Below, one piece after another: positions 1 to 6,279 of a DNA stretch of 12,558 nt; the first letter of the stretch is position 1, and each line of letters begins with the position of its first letter. Location of the stretch: positions 1 to 12,558 of the forward strand of contig CAKRAM010000108.1 in the NCBI GenBank assembly GCA_934294965.1, read 5' to 3'. Origin of the DNA: an uncultured Clostridia bacterium (GTDB taxonomy: Bacteria > Bacillota > Clostridia > Christensenellales > CAG-314). The notes beneath the pieces were generated by a model. The model was not told the DNA's origin, ran no database searches, and was given only the letters and a program-made list of their open reading frames with translations. Made by a program: the position numbers and the translations under genes.

Positions 1-1
1 G

Positions 2-187
2 TTCCAACTTGTGTGCATATTCGTTTTGCCGATATTCTTCAAACTGGACGGCATTTGGATTTCCACTGCGGTTGCCGAACTGTTGAGTCTAATTTTGACG
101 GTGATAATGATTTTTGCCAACAACAGACGCTATCACTATTTGGACAAAATCCAACCCGCTTCAACTCATAGCGACAATCCCGAGTAG
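2..187 (+). CDS. MATE family efflux transporter, C-terminal end (partial)
   Basis: The open frame enters from the left edge and ends at a TAG at 185-187, giving 61 visible residues. It holds two hydrophobic stretches, LVCIFVLPIFF (residues 3-13) and a segment around AVAELLSLILTVIMIF (about 23-38). A polar tail (NNRRYHYLDKIQ...) follows. The LPIFFKLDGIW...VAELLSLI pattern is what I know from the last two transmembrane helices of MATE (multidrug and toxic compound extrusion) transporters of the NorM/MepA type. These inner-membrane proteins expel cationic drugs in exchange for Na+ or H+. The substrate cannot be inferred from this fragment. A terminator follows at 261-288. Another polytopic transporter ending in a similar way is possible. 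Confidence 0.75.
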   Translation, partial: FQLVCIFVLPIFFKLDGIWISTAVAELLSLILTVIMIFANNRRYHYLDKIQPASTHSDNPE

Positions 188-260
188 TTTGGCGTGTTTG
201 CGTTGGAGCGCGTCGGCTAAAAAAATGAATGTTGCCGCAGTAATTTGCGGATAGACACAA

Positions 261-288
261 GCCAATCGAGGTAATCGGTTGGCTTTTT
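261..288 (+). terminator. Rho-independent terminator of the MATE gene
   Basis: An 8-bp stem (GCCAATCG 261-268 with CGGTTGGC 276-283, one G-T pair) encloses a 7-base loop and is followed by five T at 284-288. It lies 73 bases after the MATE stop codon and before the next promoter. Confidence 0.75.
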
Positions 289-410
289 GCGTATCGGCTT
301 TGTAATCATCAACTTTTGTCCGGTCAATCCACTGTAAAGTGCGTTTTGTTTCGATTTAACTGTCGCGGCAACGCATAAACACATTCGCATGTTTCAAAAC
401 CAAATATTGC

Positions 411-439
411 TTGCAAACAAACGCACGATAGTATATAAT
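411..439 (+). promoter_or_regulatory. Sigma-A type promoter of the HD hydrolase-pepT operon
   Basis: TTGCAA at 411-416 and TATAAT at 434-439 are separated by 17 bases. A second TATAAT at 444-449 has no good -35 partner. The predicted start of transcription is about 30 nt before the first gene. The remainder of the gap 188-478 shows nothing else I can name. Confidence 0.7.
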
Positions 440-478
440 AACATATAATTGTGCGTTTATTTTGCACGGGAGGTTATA

Positions 479-1078
479 ATGGCAGAATCGTCCGCCAAAC
501 AACAGTTTATCAAAATCTACACCGACTTTATAAAGCGCGACGGCGCTTCGGCACTTTTGGACTACCTAAACCGAACCGACTTTTTCACCGCTCCGGCTTC
601 GGCGCGCTTTCATATGGCGGAAGTCGGCGGTTTGTGCCAACATTCGCTAAACGTGTACAATCGTTTGCTTGCGGCGGTAAAAGCCGATTTCGGCGACGAC
701 TACCAAAAAGTCTATTCCGACGAAACTTTGGCAATTTGCGGCTTGCTTCACGATTTGTGCAAAGTCAACTACTACGTGGTGGAAATGCGCAACGTCAAGG
801 AGGAAAGCGGCTGGGTAAAACGTCCGTTCTTCAAGGTAGAGGAAAAATTCCCCTACGGTCACGGCGAAAAATCGGTGTTCATCGCAACGCAGTATATCAA
901 ACTCACCCCGGAAGAAGCAATGGCAATCAATTGGCATATGGGCGGCTTTGACGATCGCGTTCGCGGCGGCAGTTATTCCCTTTCCGAGGCAATGGGCAAG
1001 TACAAATTGTTGTTGTACCTTCACGTTGCCGATTTGCAAGCGACGTACCTGGACGAAGACCGCGGTCTTAAATTATAG
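479..1078 (+). CDS. HD-domain metal-dependent hydrolase (199 aa)
   Basis: A predicted cytosolic metal-dependent phosphohydrolase of the HD superfamily, substrate unknown. The metal-ligand pattern is visible: H55 (LCQHSLNVY), H91-D92 (GLLHDLCK), H128 (YGHGEKS), H153 (NWHMGGFDD) and D185 (LHVADLQA). This H...HD...H...H...D order is the one seen in HD enzymes of nucleotide or RNA metabolism such as the YhaM HD domain. There is no signal peptide, membrane segment or second domain. I chose the ATG at 479 because GGGAGG sits at 468-473, five bases upstream. An upstream TTG at 449 in the same frame overlaps the promoter and lacks a Shine-Dalgarno site. The gene is followed by pepT after 12 bases, with the pepT ribosome binding site overlapping this stop codon, so the two are almost certainly cotranscribed. 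The family call is firm; the reaction is not known. Confidence 0.88.
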   Translation: MAESSAKQQFIKIYTDFIKRDGASALLDYLNRTDFFTAPASARFHMAEVGGLCQHSLNVYNRLLAAVKADFGDDYQKVYSDETLAICGLLHDLCKVNYYVVEMRNVKEESGWVKRPFFKVEEKFPYGHGEKSVFIATQYIKLTPEEAMAINWHMGGFDDRVRGGSYSLSEAMGKYKLLLYLHVADLQATYLDEDRGLKL

Positions 1079-1090
1079 AGAGGCATTATT

Positions 1091-2311
1091 ATGGAATTGT
1101 TGGAAAGATTTTTGCAGTACGTAAAAATAGACACCGAATCGATCCCGGACGTGGAGCAGTACCCCAGTTCGGAAAAACAAAAAAACTTGCTGTCGTTGCT
1201 TAACGAGCAACTAAACCAAATGGGCGTGCAGTCTGCAATGGACAATAACTACGGCTATGTGTACGCAACCATACCTGCCAACACGGATTGCGCCTACAAA
1301 CTCGGTTTCATCTCCCACGTGGACACATCTTCGGCGGTTTCCGGCAAGGACGTAAAGCCGCAAATTACGGCTGGTTACGACGGCGGCGACATCAAACTTG
1401 CCGAGGGCAGAGTGCTTTCTCCCAAGGATTTCCCCGAGTTGCTTAATTCCGTCGGCAAAACGATAATCTCATCGGACGGCACAACGCTTTTGGGCGCTGA
1501 CGACAAAGCCGGCGTTGCGGTGATAATGCAAATGGCTCAAACGCTGGTCAACAATCCGCAAATTAAGCATGGCGAAATCAAAATTGCGTTCACTCCGGAC
1601 GAGGAAGTGGGCAGAGGTACGGACTTTTTTGACGTAACGCGTTTCGGAGCGGACGGCGCATACACCGTGGACGGCGGCGGACTTGGGGAGTTGGAGTACG
1701 AAAACTTCAACGCCGCTTCGGCAAAAGTCAACGTATGCGGAAAGTCGGTTCACCCGGGTTCGGCAAAGGGCATAATGATCAACGCCGCGCTGGTGGCAAT
1801 GGAGTTGCAATCGCTTTTGCCCGTGGAACAAAACCCTGCCTATACCGACGGGTACGAAGGTTTTTTCTATTTGGAAAGTATCCGTGGCGAATGTGACAGC
1901 GCGCAGGTCAACTACATAATTCGCGATCACGATCACAAAAAATTCCAAGCTAAAAAGGATTTGTTCACAAAAGCCGTGCAATACCTCAACGATAAGTACG
2001 GCAACGGCACCGTTTGTGCGGAAATCACCGATAGTTACTACAACATGAAGGAAATGGTCGAGCCGCATATCCACCTTGTGGAAAACGCCAAAACGGCAAT
2101 GGAGCGCGTGGGCGTAAAGCCGGTTGTTGTGCCTATCCGCGGTGGCACGGACGGCGCAAGACTCAGTTACGAAGGACTTCCTTGCCCCAACCTGTTCACA
2201 GGCGGACATAACTTCCACGGCAGATACGAGTACGCCGTGCTGGAAGACGTTCAAAAATCGCTGGAAACCGTTTTGCAGATTGTTTCCATCTATGCCGATT
2301 TCAAAGCATAG
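1091..2311 (+). CDS. pepT: Peptidase T (tripeptide aminopeptidase)
   Basis: A cytosolic di-zinc M20B aminopeptidase that removes the N-terminal residue from tripeptides in peptide turnover. The 406-residue length matches the family (about 408). Expected zinc ligands and catalytic residues are all present: H76 and D78 (FISHVDTS), the D137-D138 pair (LGADDKAG), catalytic E171 and ligand E172 (TPDEEVGRG), D194 (YTVDGGG) and the C-terminal H376 in GGHNFHGRYEY. The lid/dimerisation domain lies between about residues 205 and 315 and includes KSVHPGSAKG. The start is supported by AGAGAGG at 1077-1083, seven bases before the ATG and overlapping the stop of the HD gene, which suggests translational coupling. 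A strong terminator follows at 2358. The link between the HD hydrolase and the peptidase is positional only. Nothing unusual is seen in the protein. Confidence 0.96.
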   Translation: MELLERFLQYVKIDTESIPDVEQYPSSEKQKNLLSLLNEQLNQMGVQSAMDNNYGYVYATIPANTDCAYKLGFISHVDTSSAVSGKDVKPQITAGYDGGDIKLAEGRVLSPKDFPELLNSVGKTIISSDGTTLLGADDKAGVAVIMQMAQTLVNNPQIKHGEIKIAFTPDEEVGRGTDFFDVTRFGADGAYTVDGGGLGELEYENFNAASAKVNVCGKSVHPGSAKGIMINAALVAMELQSLLPVEQNPAYTDGYEGFFYLESIRGECDSAQVNYIIRDHDHKKFQAKKDLFTKAVQYLNDKYGNGTVCAEITDSYYNMKEMVEPHIHLVENAKTAMERVGVKPVVVPIRGGTDGARLSYEGLPCPNLFTGGHNFHGRYEYAVLEDVQKSLETVLQIVSIYADFKA

Positions 2312-2357
2312 GAATATAATTTTGCGCAAATCGTTTTGAAACGAATATTCACTTACC

Positions 2358-2387
2358 AAAAGCCTTTCGCCTGAAAGGCTTTTTTTT
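2358..2387 (+). terminator. Rho-independent terminator of the HD-pepT operon
   Basis: AGCCTTT (2361-2367) pairs with AAAGGCT (2374-2380) around a 6-base loop. The stem can be lengthened by A2358-2360 pairing with T2381-2383, and the hairpin runs into eight T (2380-2387). It lies 47 bases after the pepT stop. Confidence 0.9.
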
Positions 2388-2482
2388 GTTTTGCGCCCAA
2401 AAAATGTGGTGTAAGTAGCCAATGTAGCATTATCCAATGTCTTGTTCAATAAGTCACATATCGCTGTCTGCTGCTTCAAACA

Positions 2483-2526
2483 TGTCATCCTGAGCAACGT
2501 CGAAGGATCCCCTGGAAAGGGACCTT
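2483..2526 (+). repeat. Short interspersed repeat copy A
   Basis: Begins TGTCATCCTGAGC, continues with GTCGAAGGATCCC, and ends in a hairpin: AAGG (2503-2506) plus TCCC (2508-2511) pair with GGGA (2519-2522) and CCTT (2523-2526), with A2507 bulged. The TGTCATCCTGAG...GTCGAAGGAT wording resembles a family of short repeats I know from many gut bacterial genomes, which often yields spurious translated proteins. That link is from memory. Confidence 0.6.
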
Positions 2527-2575
2527 ATGAAAAATAGACAGTATATTGCAACCAACTACTGATGTTCACAATGTG

Positions 2576-2623
2576 TCCGTTCCCGGGGATGTTTCGACTG
2601 CACTTCGTTCCGCTCAACATGAC
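2576..2623 (-). repeat. Inverted repeat arm, left (copy B)
   Basis: Read on the minus strand this is GTCATGTTGAGC, an extra 13 bases, GTCGAAACATC, one base, then CCGGGAACGGA. All three blocks (12, 11 and 11 bases) recur exactly on the plus strand at 2884-2920. The pair bounds a 345-bp segment, the arrangement of a small non-autonomous element. No flanking target-site duplication is visible. Confidence 0.65.
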
Positions 2624-2883
2624 CGGCATAGCCGGTTTCGCAGGTTCGTATGCAAAATTTGTGGCAGTTTGCAGATTTGAACAGTGCAACGCTGGAGTGT
2701 GTTTCTTTGATGTTTTTATTGACCAAATGCAGCAACAAGGCTTCCAACGTGTCATCCTGACCGGCAAGGCGGTTGCACATGTTCGTATGCCAAATTGGAA
2801 AAAACATTATGTTGCTGATATTACAGTGTCGTTGGCATTGATGTTCTTGACGGCTATATACAGCCACTCGCTGCTTCCAAAAT

Positions 2884-2920
2884 GTCATGTTGAGCCTGTC
2901 GAAACATCACCGGGAACGGA
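2884..2920 (+). repeat. Inverted repeat arm, right (copy D)
   Basis: GTCATGTTGAGC, two bases, GTCGAAACATC, one base, CCGGGAACGGA. It is the inverted partner of 2576-2623, from which it differs by lacking 11 bases in the middle. The arm is also one of the phased anchors of the repeat block, so the inverted pair and the direct repeats are interleaved. Confidence 0.65.
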
Positions 2921-3035
2921 AACCTTGTAGTCGTGCAACAAGCATTGCAATGCCAATAAGTTCAAACAAGCAAAATTATTGCATACGAACCGATGGGAAC
3001 TGCCCTCGGCGGCTTCTAACATTCCCTCAAATCGC

Positions 3036-3064
3036 TTGACTATAACGAACAAATGTTCTAAAAT
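3036..3064 (+). promoter_or_regulatory. Promoter of dinB
   Basis: TTGACT at 3036-3041 and TAAAAT at 3059-3064 are 17 bases apart. A TATAAT at 3064-3069 would need a 22-base spacer from the same -35, so the first pair is preferred. The LexA box lies inside the spacer and touches the -10, so bound LexA would block RNA polymerase. Confidence 0.75.
3046..3059 (+). promoter_or_regulatory. LexA (SOS) operator
   Basis: CGAACAAATGTTCT matches the Bacillus/Clostridium LexA box CGAAC-N4-GTTCK at every defined position, with a perfect GAAC/GTTC dyad. It overlaps the spacer and -10 of the promoter ahead of a Y-family polymerase, a classic SOS target. This indicates DNA-damage induction of dinB. Confidence 0.88.
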
Positions 3065-3069
3065 ATAAT

Positions 3070-3371
3070 CAACAGGTCAAATCGGGGCAAAATTGCCCTG
3101 TTTTGGCAAAATTCCGACGGTCAAAGCGGCAAAACCGTTTGTGTAGACTTCGCTTTGCCTCAATTGCACATCGCCTTTGGTGTGGCGGGCGGTGTTTGTG
3201 TCAAAACGCCACGTGCCGCAACTATCGTACAACTAATTGTCGGTTGCCCGCGCAATATCAATTGCAAATAGCAATCGGCGTTTGCCGTTGCAATTGTCAC
3301 TTTTGCGTAGCGTTCAAACGCAAAGCAAATTGCAGCAAAACTACGGAAAATCTTGTAAGAGCGTAATCGTT
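3070..3371 (+). other. Long structured leader of dinB
   Basis: About 300 nt separate the SOS promoter from the dinB ATG. No supported gene lies here: an in-frame upstream extension of dinB and an 87-codon TTG-initiated frame (3103-3366) both lack a ribosome binding site. The leader holds a hairpin GCAA-t-CGGC (3271-3279) with GCCGTTGC (3284-3291). An alternative fold pairs TGCAATT (3289-3295) with AATTGCA (3328-3334), capped by TTTGCG (3302-3307) with CGCAAA (3319-3324). The two folds share bases 3289-3291. Near the 5' end GGGC/GCCC can pair around 3083-3096. No known riboswitch is recognised. Confidence 0.45.
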
Positions 3372-4601
3372 ATGGAAATTTTGCATTGTGATTTGAATAA
3401 CTTTTTTGCCTCGGTGGAGCAGGTTATGAATCCGTCCTTGAACGGAAAATCTGTTGCGGTTTGCGGCGATCCGGAAAAGCGCAGCGGAATAGTGCTTGCC
3501 AAAAACACGGCGGCAAAAAATATGGGAGTAAAAACCGGCGACGCAATTTGGCAGGCGCGGCAAAAATGTCCGGAACTGGTATGTGTGCCGCCGCATTACG
3601 ATTGGTACGGGCATTATTCCGAGCGTGTTAGGCAAATCTACTGCCGCTACACGGATTTGGTGGAGTGTTTCGGCATGGACGAGTGTTGGCTGGACATAAC
3701 TCACAGCGGAATTTTCGGCACGCCCATGCAAATTGCCGAGGAAATTCGCAAAACCGTCAAAAAGGAAACGGGACTAACCGTGTCGGTGGGCGTTTCGTTC
3801 ACAAAAACCTTTGCAAAACTGGGCAGCGACCTAAAAAAACCGGACGCAGTAACGGAAATTTCTCGCAAAAACTATCGCAAAGTGGTGTGGTGTTTACCCG
3901 TCGAGGAGATGTTGTTTGTTGGCAGGCAAACCCAAAAGACACTCAACCAAATGGGCATTTTTACGCTGGGGCAACTTGCCGAAGCAAACGACAAAGTGCT
4001 GATGAGCAAATTCGGCATAAACGGGCTAAAACTTAAACACGCCGCGCGCGGAGAGGACGAAGATACCGTTTCGTCTATTTGCGACGAGCGACAAATAAAA
4101 AGTATAGGGCACGGCACAACCACCATAAGGGACATGGCAACCTACGCCGAGGCGGAGCAAACAATATTTATGCTGGCGGATATGGTTGCCACGCGGCTGA
4201 GGGGCAAAGGTTTTTGCGCAAGCACGGTGCATTTGGACATTCGCCACAACGATTTGACTCACACTTCCAAGCAGTGCAAAATCGTCCCCACCTTTGTTGC
4301 CGCCAACGTCTACCGTGCGGCGGTGCGGCTTTTGCATGCGATGTGGTGTGGCAACGCTTCCGATCCTCTTCGCTCGCTAACGGTGCAGGTTTCGGATTTA
4401 ACCTTTTCCTGCGGAGGTGTGCAAACGTCAATTTTTGACGTCAACGAAGAAAAACAAAGCCGTTTGCAATTTTGCGTGGACAAAATCCGCAAAAAATTCG
4501 GTTACGACGCCATAACTTGCGCCAATATGCTAAAATGCGATTTTCTGTCCGGTAAAACCTTTTCCGTGGACGAATCCACTTTGCCTTTCAAGCGCGGATA
4601 G
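3372..4601 (+). CDS. dinB: DNA polymerase IV (Y-family translesion polymerase)
   Basis: An error-prone polymerase that copies past damaged template bases. The 409-residue length is normal for bacterial Pol IV. Visible signatures are D7 in MEILHCDLNNFFASVE (first catalytic Asp), D103-E104 in FGMDECWLD (second acidic pair), the SVGVSFTKTFAKLGSDLKKPD palm segment near residues 138-158, and a helix-hairpin-helix thumb around residues 180-230. A little-finger domain starts near the KSIGHGTTTI segment. F12 occupies the steric-gate position that excludes ribonucleotides. I chose the ATG at 3372 because the protein then begins exactly as the family does. An AAGAG at 3357-3361 is a weak ribosome binding site ten bases upstream; extending the frame to 3237 adds 45 non-homologous residues. 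A consensus QLxLF-type clamp-binding tail is not visible; the protein ends ESTLPFKRG. It is monocistronic and under LexA control. Confidence 0.95.
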   Translation: MEILHCDLNNFFASVEQVMNPSLNGKSVAVCGDPEKRSGIVLAKNTAAKNMGVKTGDAIWQARQKCPELVCVPPHYDWYGHYSERVRQIYCRYTDLVECFGMDECWLDITHSGIFGTPMQIAEEIRKTVKKETGLTVSVGVSFTKTFAKLGSDLKKPDAVTEISRKNYRKVVWCLPVEEMLFVGRQTQKTLNQMGIFTLGQLAEANDKVLMSKFGINGLKLKHAARGEDEDTVSSICDERQIKSIGHGTTTIRDMATYAEAEQTIFMLADMVATRLRGKGFCASTVHLDIRHNDLTHTSKQCKIVPTFVAANVYRAAVRLLHAMWCGNASDPLRSLTVQVSDLTFSCGGVQTSIFDVNEEKQSRLQFCVDKIRKKFGYDAITCANMLKCDFLSGKTFSVDESTLPFKRG

Positions 4602-4698
4602 ACAGTTCCGCTTTGAACTTTCGTGTTGTAAGCGCGCCTATGGAAAAAAATCGAACTTTATCGTACAAAATAATACAATCTAAAATTTGCTCAACTTA

Positions 4699-4727
4699 TT
4701 GACAACTCTTGCCGAATGTGTTAAACT
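4699..4727 (+). promoter_or_regulatory. Strong promoter of rpsU
   Basis: A perfect TTGACA (4699-4704), 17 bases, then TAAACT (4722-4727). It lies 46 bases ahead of the rpsU start codon. No terminator was recognised after dinB in 4602-4698. Confidence 0.8.
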
Positions 4728-4773
4728 ACCAAAGTGTAAATTTGACCTGTGATACGGAAAGGGGGCGAAATCA

Positions 4774-4950
4774 ATGGCAACAATCAAAGTTGGTGAAAAC
4801 GAATCTTTGGACAGCGCACTGCGCCGTTTTAAGCGTCGTTGCGCTCGCGACGGTATCATCGGCGATCTTCGCAAGAAGGAGCAATACGAAAAACCGAGCG
4901 TAAGACGTAAAAAGAAGGCAGAAGCTGCACGCAAACGCAGCAAGATGTAA
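4774..4950 (+). CDS. rpsU: 30S ribosomal protein S21
   Basis: A 58-residue basic protein of the small ribosomal subunit, needed in many bacteria for efficient initiation on mRNA. The sequence MATIKVGENESLDSALRRF, then KRRCARDGIIGDLRKKEQYEKPS and a lysine/arginine-rich tail ending KRSKM, is typical S21 at typical length. GGAAAGGGGG at 4756-4765 is the ribosome binding site, eight bases before the ATG. The gene has its own strong promoter and terminator and is a single-gene unit. In many Bacillota rpsU is followed by a yqeY/GatB-like gene; here it is not. Identification is secure. Confidence 0.97.
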   Translation: MATIKVGENESLDSALRRFKRRCARDGIIGDLRKKEQYEKPSVRRKKKAEAARKRSKM

Positions 4951-4990
4951 TTGCGTCCAAACCCAAACAAATCAAATTTAATACAAAAGA

Positions 4991-5032
4991 AAACTGCTTA
5001 TCGCACTCGTTGCGGTAAGCAGTTTGTATTTT
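4991..5032 (+). terminator. Strong terminator of rpsU
   Basis: A 14-bp stem (4991-5004 with 5012-5025, one G-T pair) around a 7-base loop is followed by GTATTTT. Bases upstream (AATACAAA) can partly extend the stem. It lies 40 bases after the rpsU stop. Confidence 0.9.
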
Positions 5033-5063
5033 ACGGAGATTTTTCGACACAAACCTGCAATTA

Positions 5064-5088
5064 CTGCCAAAAACGCACGTTTTGGCAG
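5064..5088 (+). other. Perfect 9-bp hairpin upstream of the 125-aa gene
   Basis: CTGCCAAAA (5064-5072) pairs exactly with TTTTGGCAG (5080-5088) around ACGCACG. No T-run follows, so it is not a normal terminator. It sits between the rpsU terminator and the next gene. It could be a transcript structure or a protein-binding dyad. I could not find a convincing promoter for the 125-aa gene nearby; TAGAAT at 5140-5145 is a possible -10 without a good -35. Confidence 0.4.
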
Positions 5089-5162
5089 GCTTGTTCGACC
5101 TTTTCCGTTTATATTCGACGACAAAATTTCGTTCAAATTTAGAATAATGGAGGCAAAACATC

Positions 5163-5540
5163 ATGTCGGCATTCAAACAATACTCAAAAATGGCAAAGGA
5201 ACGCCTAAAAAGCGGCTTTTGGGAAAACGCTCGTCGCCAAATCGCGCACGAAAAGGAAGTTGCCGCAACTTTGGGATTGGACGGGCGGCAAGTGGTGGAA
5301 AATCAACGCCGCAAACTGGAAAAGCAAATCTACGACTACGACGGCTTTTGCCAAGACGAAGTTTTCAACCAAAAAGTGCGGGAAATTTTGCAAAGCGACC
5401 AACTTGTGCTAAATCCGCTTATGCGCCTTGCCGATCAAAAATATATGCAAACGCTTTCCCCCGAGGGCAGGCAAACCTATTTGTCCAAACTTGCCGCAAG
5501 ATACCGCAAAGCGGTTGAAGCAATAACCGGCAAAGCGTAA
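5163..5540 (+). CDS. Hypothetical protein, 125 aa, charged and alpha-helical
   Basis: I do not recognise a named family. The protein is rich in Lys, Arg, Glu and Gln, has no signal peptide, no membrane segment and only one Cys. It looks entirely helical: YSKMAKERLKSGFWENARR (7-25), a likely helix over about 28-58, and a C-terminal helical stretch with SPEGRQTYLSKLAARYRKAV. The start ATG at 5163 is supported by TGGAGG at 5148-5153, nine bases upstream. Coding is credible because of this site, codon use like its neighbours (Gln CAA, Lys AAA/AAG, Ala GCA/GCG), and an end just before the recX promoter. A small soluble helical or nucleic-acid-associated protein is possible, but that is a guess from composition. 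Confidence 0.8.
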   Translation: MSAFKQYSKMAKERLKSGFWENARRQIAHEKEVAATLGLDGRQVVENQRRKLEKQIYDYDGFCQDEVFNQKVREILQSDQLVLNPLMRLADQKYMQTLSPEGRQTYLSKLAARYRKAVEAITGKA

Positions 5541-5584
5541 ACGCCCGTTTGAAATTTTCCGTTTCGTCCGGGTGCGCCTGTCGG

Positions 5585-5613
5585 TTTACAAGGCGCAATC
5601 GGTGTGGTATAAT
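5585..5613 (+). promoter_or_regulatory. Promoter of recX-yjbR
   Basis: TTTACA (5585-5590), 17 bases, TATAAT (5608-5613), with TGG directly before the -10 (extended -10). No LexA box is visible here, so unlike dinB this unit shows no sign of SOS control. Confidence 0.85.
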
Positions 5614-5637
5614 GGCAAAAACGGACGGAGGCGCATT

Positions 5638-6279
5638 ATGCCCAAAATCACCGATATGCAAATTCAAAAAAACAACAAAACCCGCGCTAACGTGTACTTG
5701 GACGGGGAATTTGCCTTTGCCTTGGAAATGGTAACCGTGATGAAATTGGGGCTGAAAATCGGCGCGGAAGTATCGACGCAAAAATTGCAGGAAGCGGTGT
5801 TCGATTCGGAAAAATCCGTTGCGTTCGGCAAGGCTGTGGATTACCTCGGCAGGGGCAGCAAAACAACCGCCCAAATGAAAAAGTACCTCTCCGGCAAGGG
5901 GTTTGAAGCGGAAATCGTCGGTTACGTGGTGGACAAACTTGAGGATTATCGCTATTTGGACGACCAAACATATGCCAAAAACTACGCCGAGCAAAACTCC
6001 GCAAACAAAGGCACTCGCCGTATAAAGCAGGAGTTGTTGCAGCGCGGAATCGATGCGGAAACGGCGGAAGTTTTTTCAGAGCAGGACGGCGAACTGTGCC
6101 GCCAAAACGCGCAAAAACTTGCGGAAAAATATATGAAAAACAAGCCTTGCGACCTAAAAACCGTGCAAAAATTGCAAAGATACTTGCTCTCTCGCGGGTA
6201 CGATTTCGACGCGGTAAATGCGGCAATTGCGCCCTACAAAAGCAAAATTAACGGCGGCGGAGGCGACTATGAGGACTAA
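5638..6279 (+). CDS. recX: Recombination regulator RecX
   Basis: Binds RecA and RecA-DNA filaments and limits recombination and SOS activation. The 213 residues show the RecX plan of tandem three-helix bundles. An N-terminal part (10-55) with NVYLDGEFAFAL is followed by AVDYLGRGSKTTAQMKKYL (66-84), then YRYLDDQTYAKNYAEQN (104-120) with KGTRRIKQELLQRGI (124-138), and a last bundle with VQKLQRYLLSRGYDFDAV (176-193). These are the family's hallmark repeats. The ATG at 5638 has GGAGG at 5627-5631, six bases upstream; the frame extends 22 codons further but would start inside the promoter. The C-terminal GGGGDYED is a low-complexity tail whose codons supply the ribosome binding site of the next gene. 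recA is not in this window. Confidence 0.94.
   Translation: MPKITDMQIQKNNKTRANVYLDGEFAFALEMVTVMKLGLKIGAEVSTQKLQEAVFDSEKSVAFGKAVDYLGRGSKTTAQMKKYLSGKGFEAEIVGYVVDKLEDYRYLDDQTYAKNYAEQNSANKGTRRIKQELLQRGIDAETAEVFSEQDGELCRQNAQKLAEKYMKNKPCDLKTVQKLQRYLLSRGYDFDAVNAAIAPYKSKINGGGGDYED

Larger units (their letters stand above)
2415..2930. repeat. Block of degenerate direct repeats, period about 130 bp
   Basis: This gene-free block holds about three and a half diverged copies of one unit. The anchor (T)GTCATcCTGAsC occurs at 2483, 2750 and 2883, and a variant ends at TGACCGG 2620-2626. Downstream of the 2620 and 2758 anchors the sequences align as TGACCGGCA-AG-CGGTT...GTTCGTATGC-AAATT, then TTGATGTT (2707 and 2838), then CTTCCAA before the next anchor. 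The phase steps are about 129, 138 and 133 bases. Short open frames here encode only translated repeat (CHVEPVETSP) and are not genes. I read it as decayed intergenic repeat DNA; no transposase remnant is visible. Confidence 0.6.

Noticed and set aside
1469..2497. Minus-strand open frame of 342 codons across pepT
   Set aside because: It is antisense to the fully supported pepT gene, has no ribosome binding site or family similarity, and reflects codon bias of the coding strand.
2562..2930. Open frames of 80-122 codons in the repeat block
   Set aside because: The translations contain repeat-derived text such as CHVEPVETSP. No ribosome binding sites are present and the sequence is explained by the interspersed repeats.
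3103..3366. Cys/Arg-rich 87-codon frame in the dinB leader
   Set aside because: It would start at TTG without a Shine-Dalgarno site, resembles no family, and has the composition expected of untranslated DNA read in frame. It ends six bases before dinB, which kept it in view as a weak leader-peptide idea.
3237..3371. N-terminal extension of dinB
   Set aside because: The 45 extra residues match nothing in Pol IV, and the family begins exactly at the ATG at 3372.
5419..6226. Minus-strand frames of about 180-190 codons across the 125-aa gene and recX
   Set aside because: These are shadows of plus-strand genes with good ribosome binding sites.
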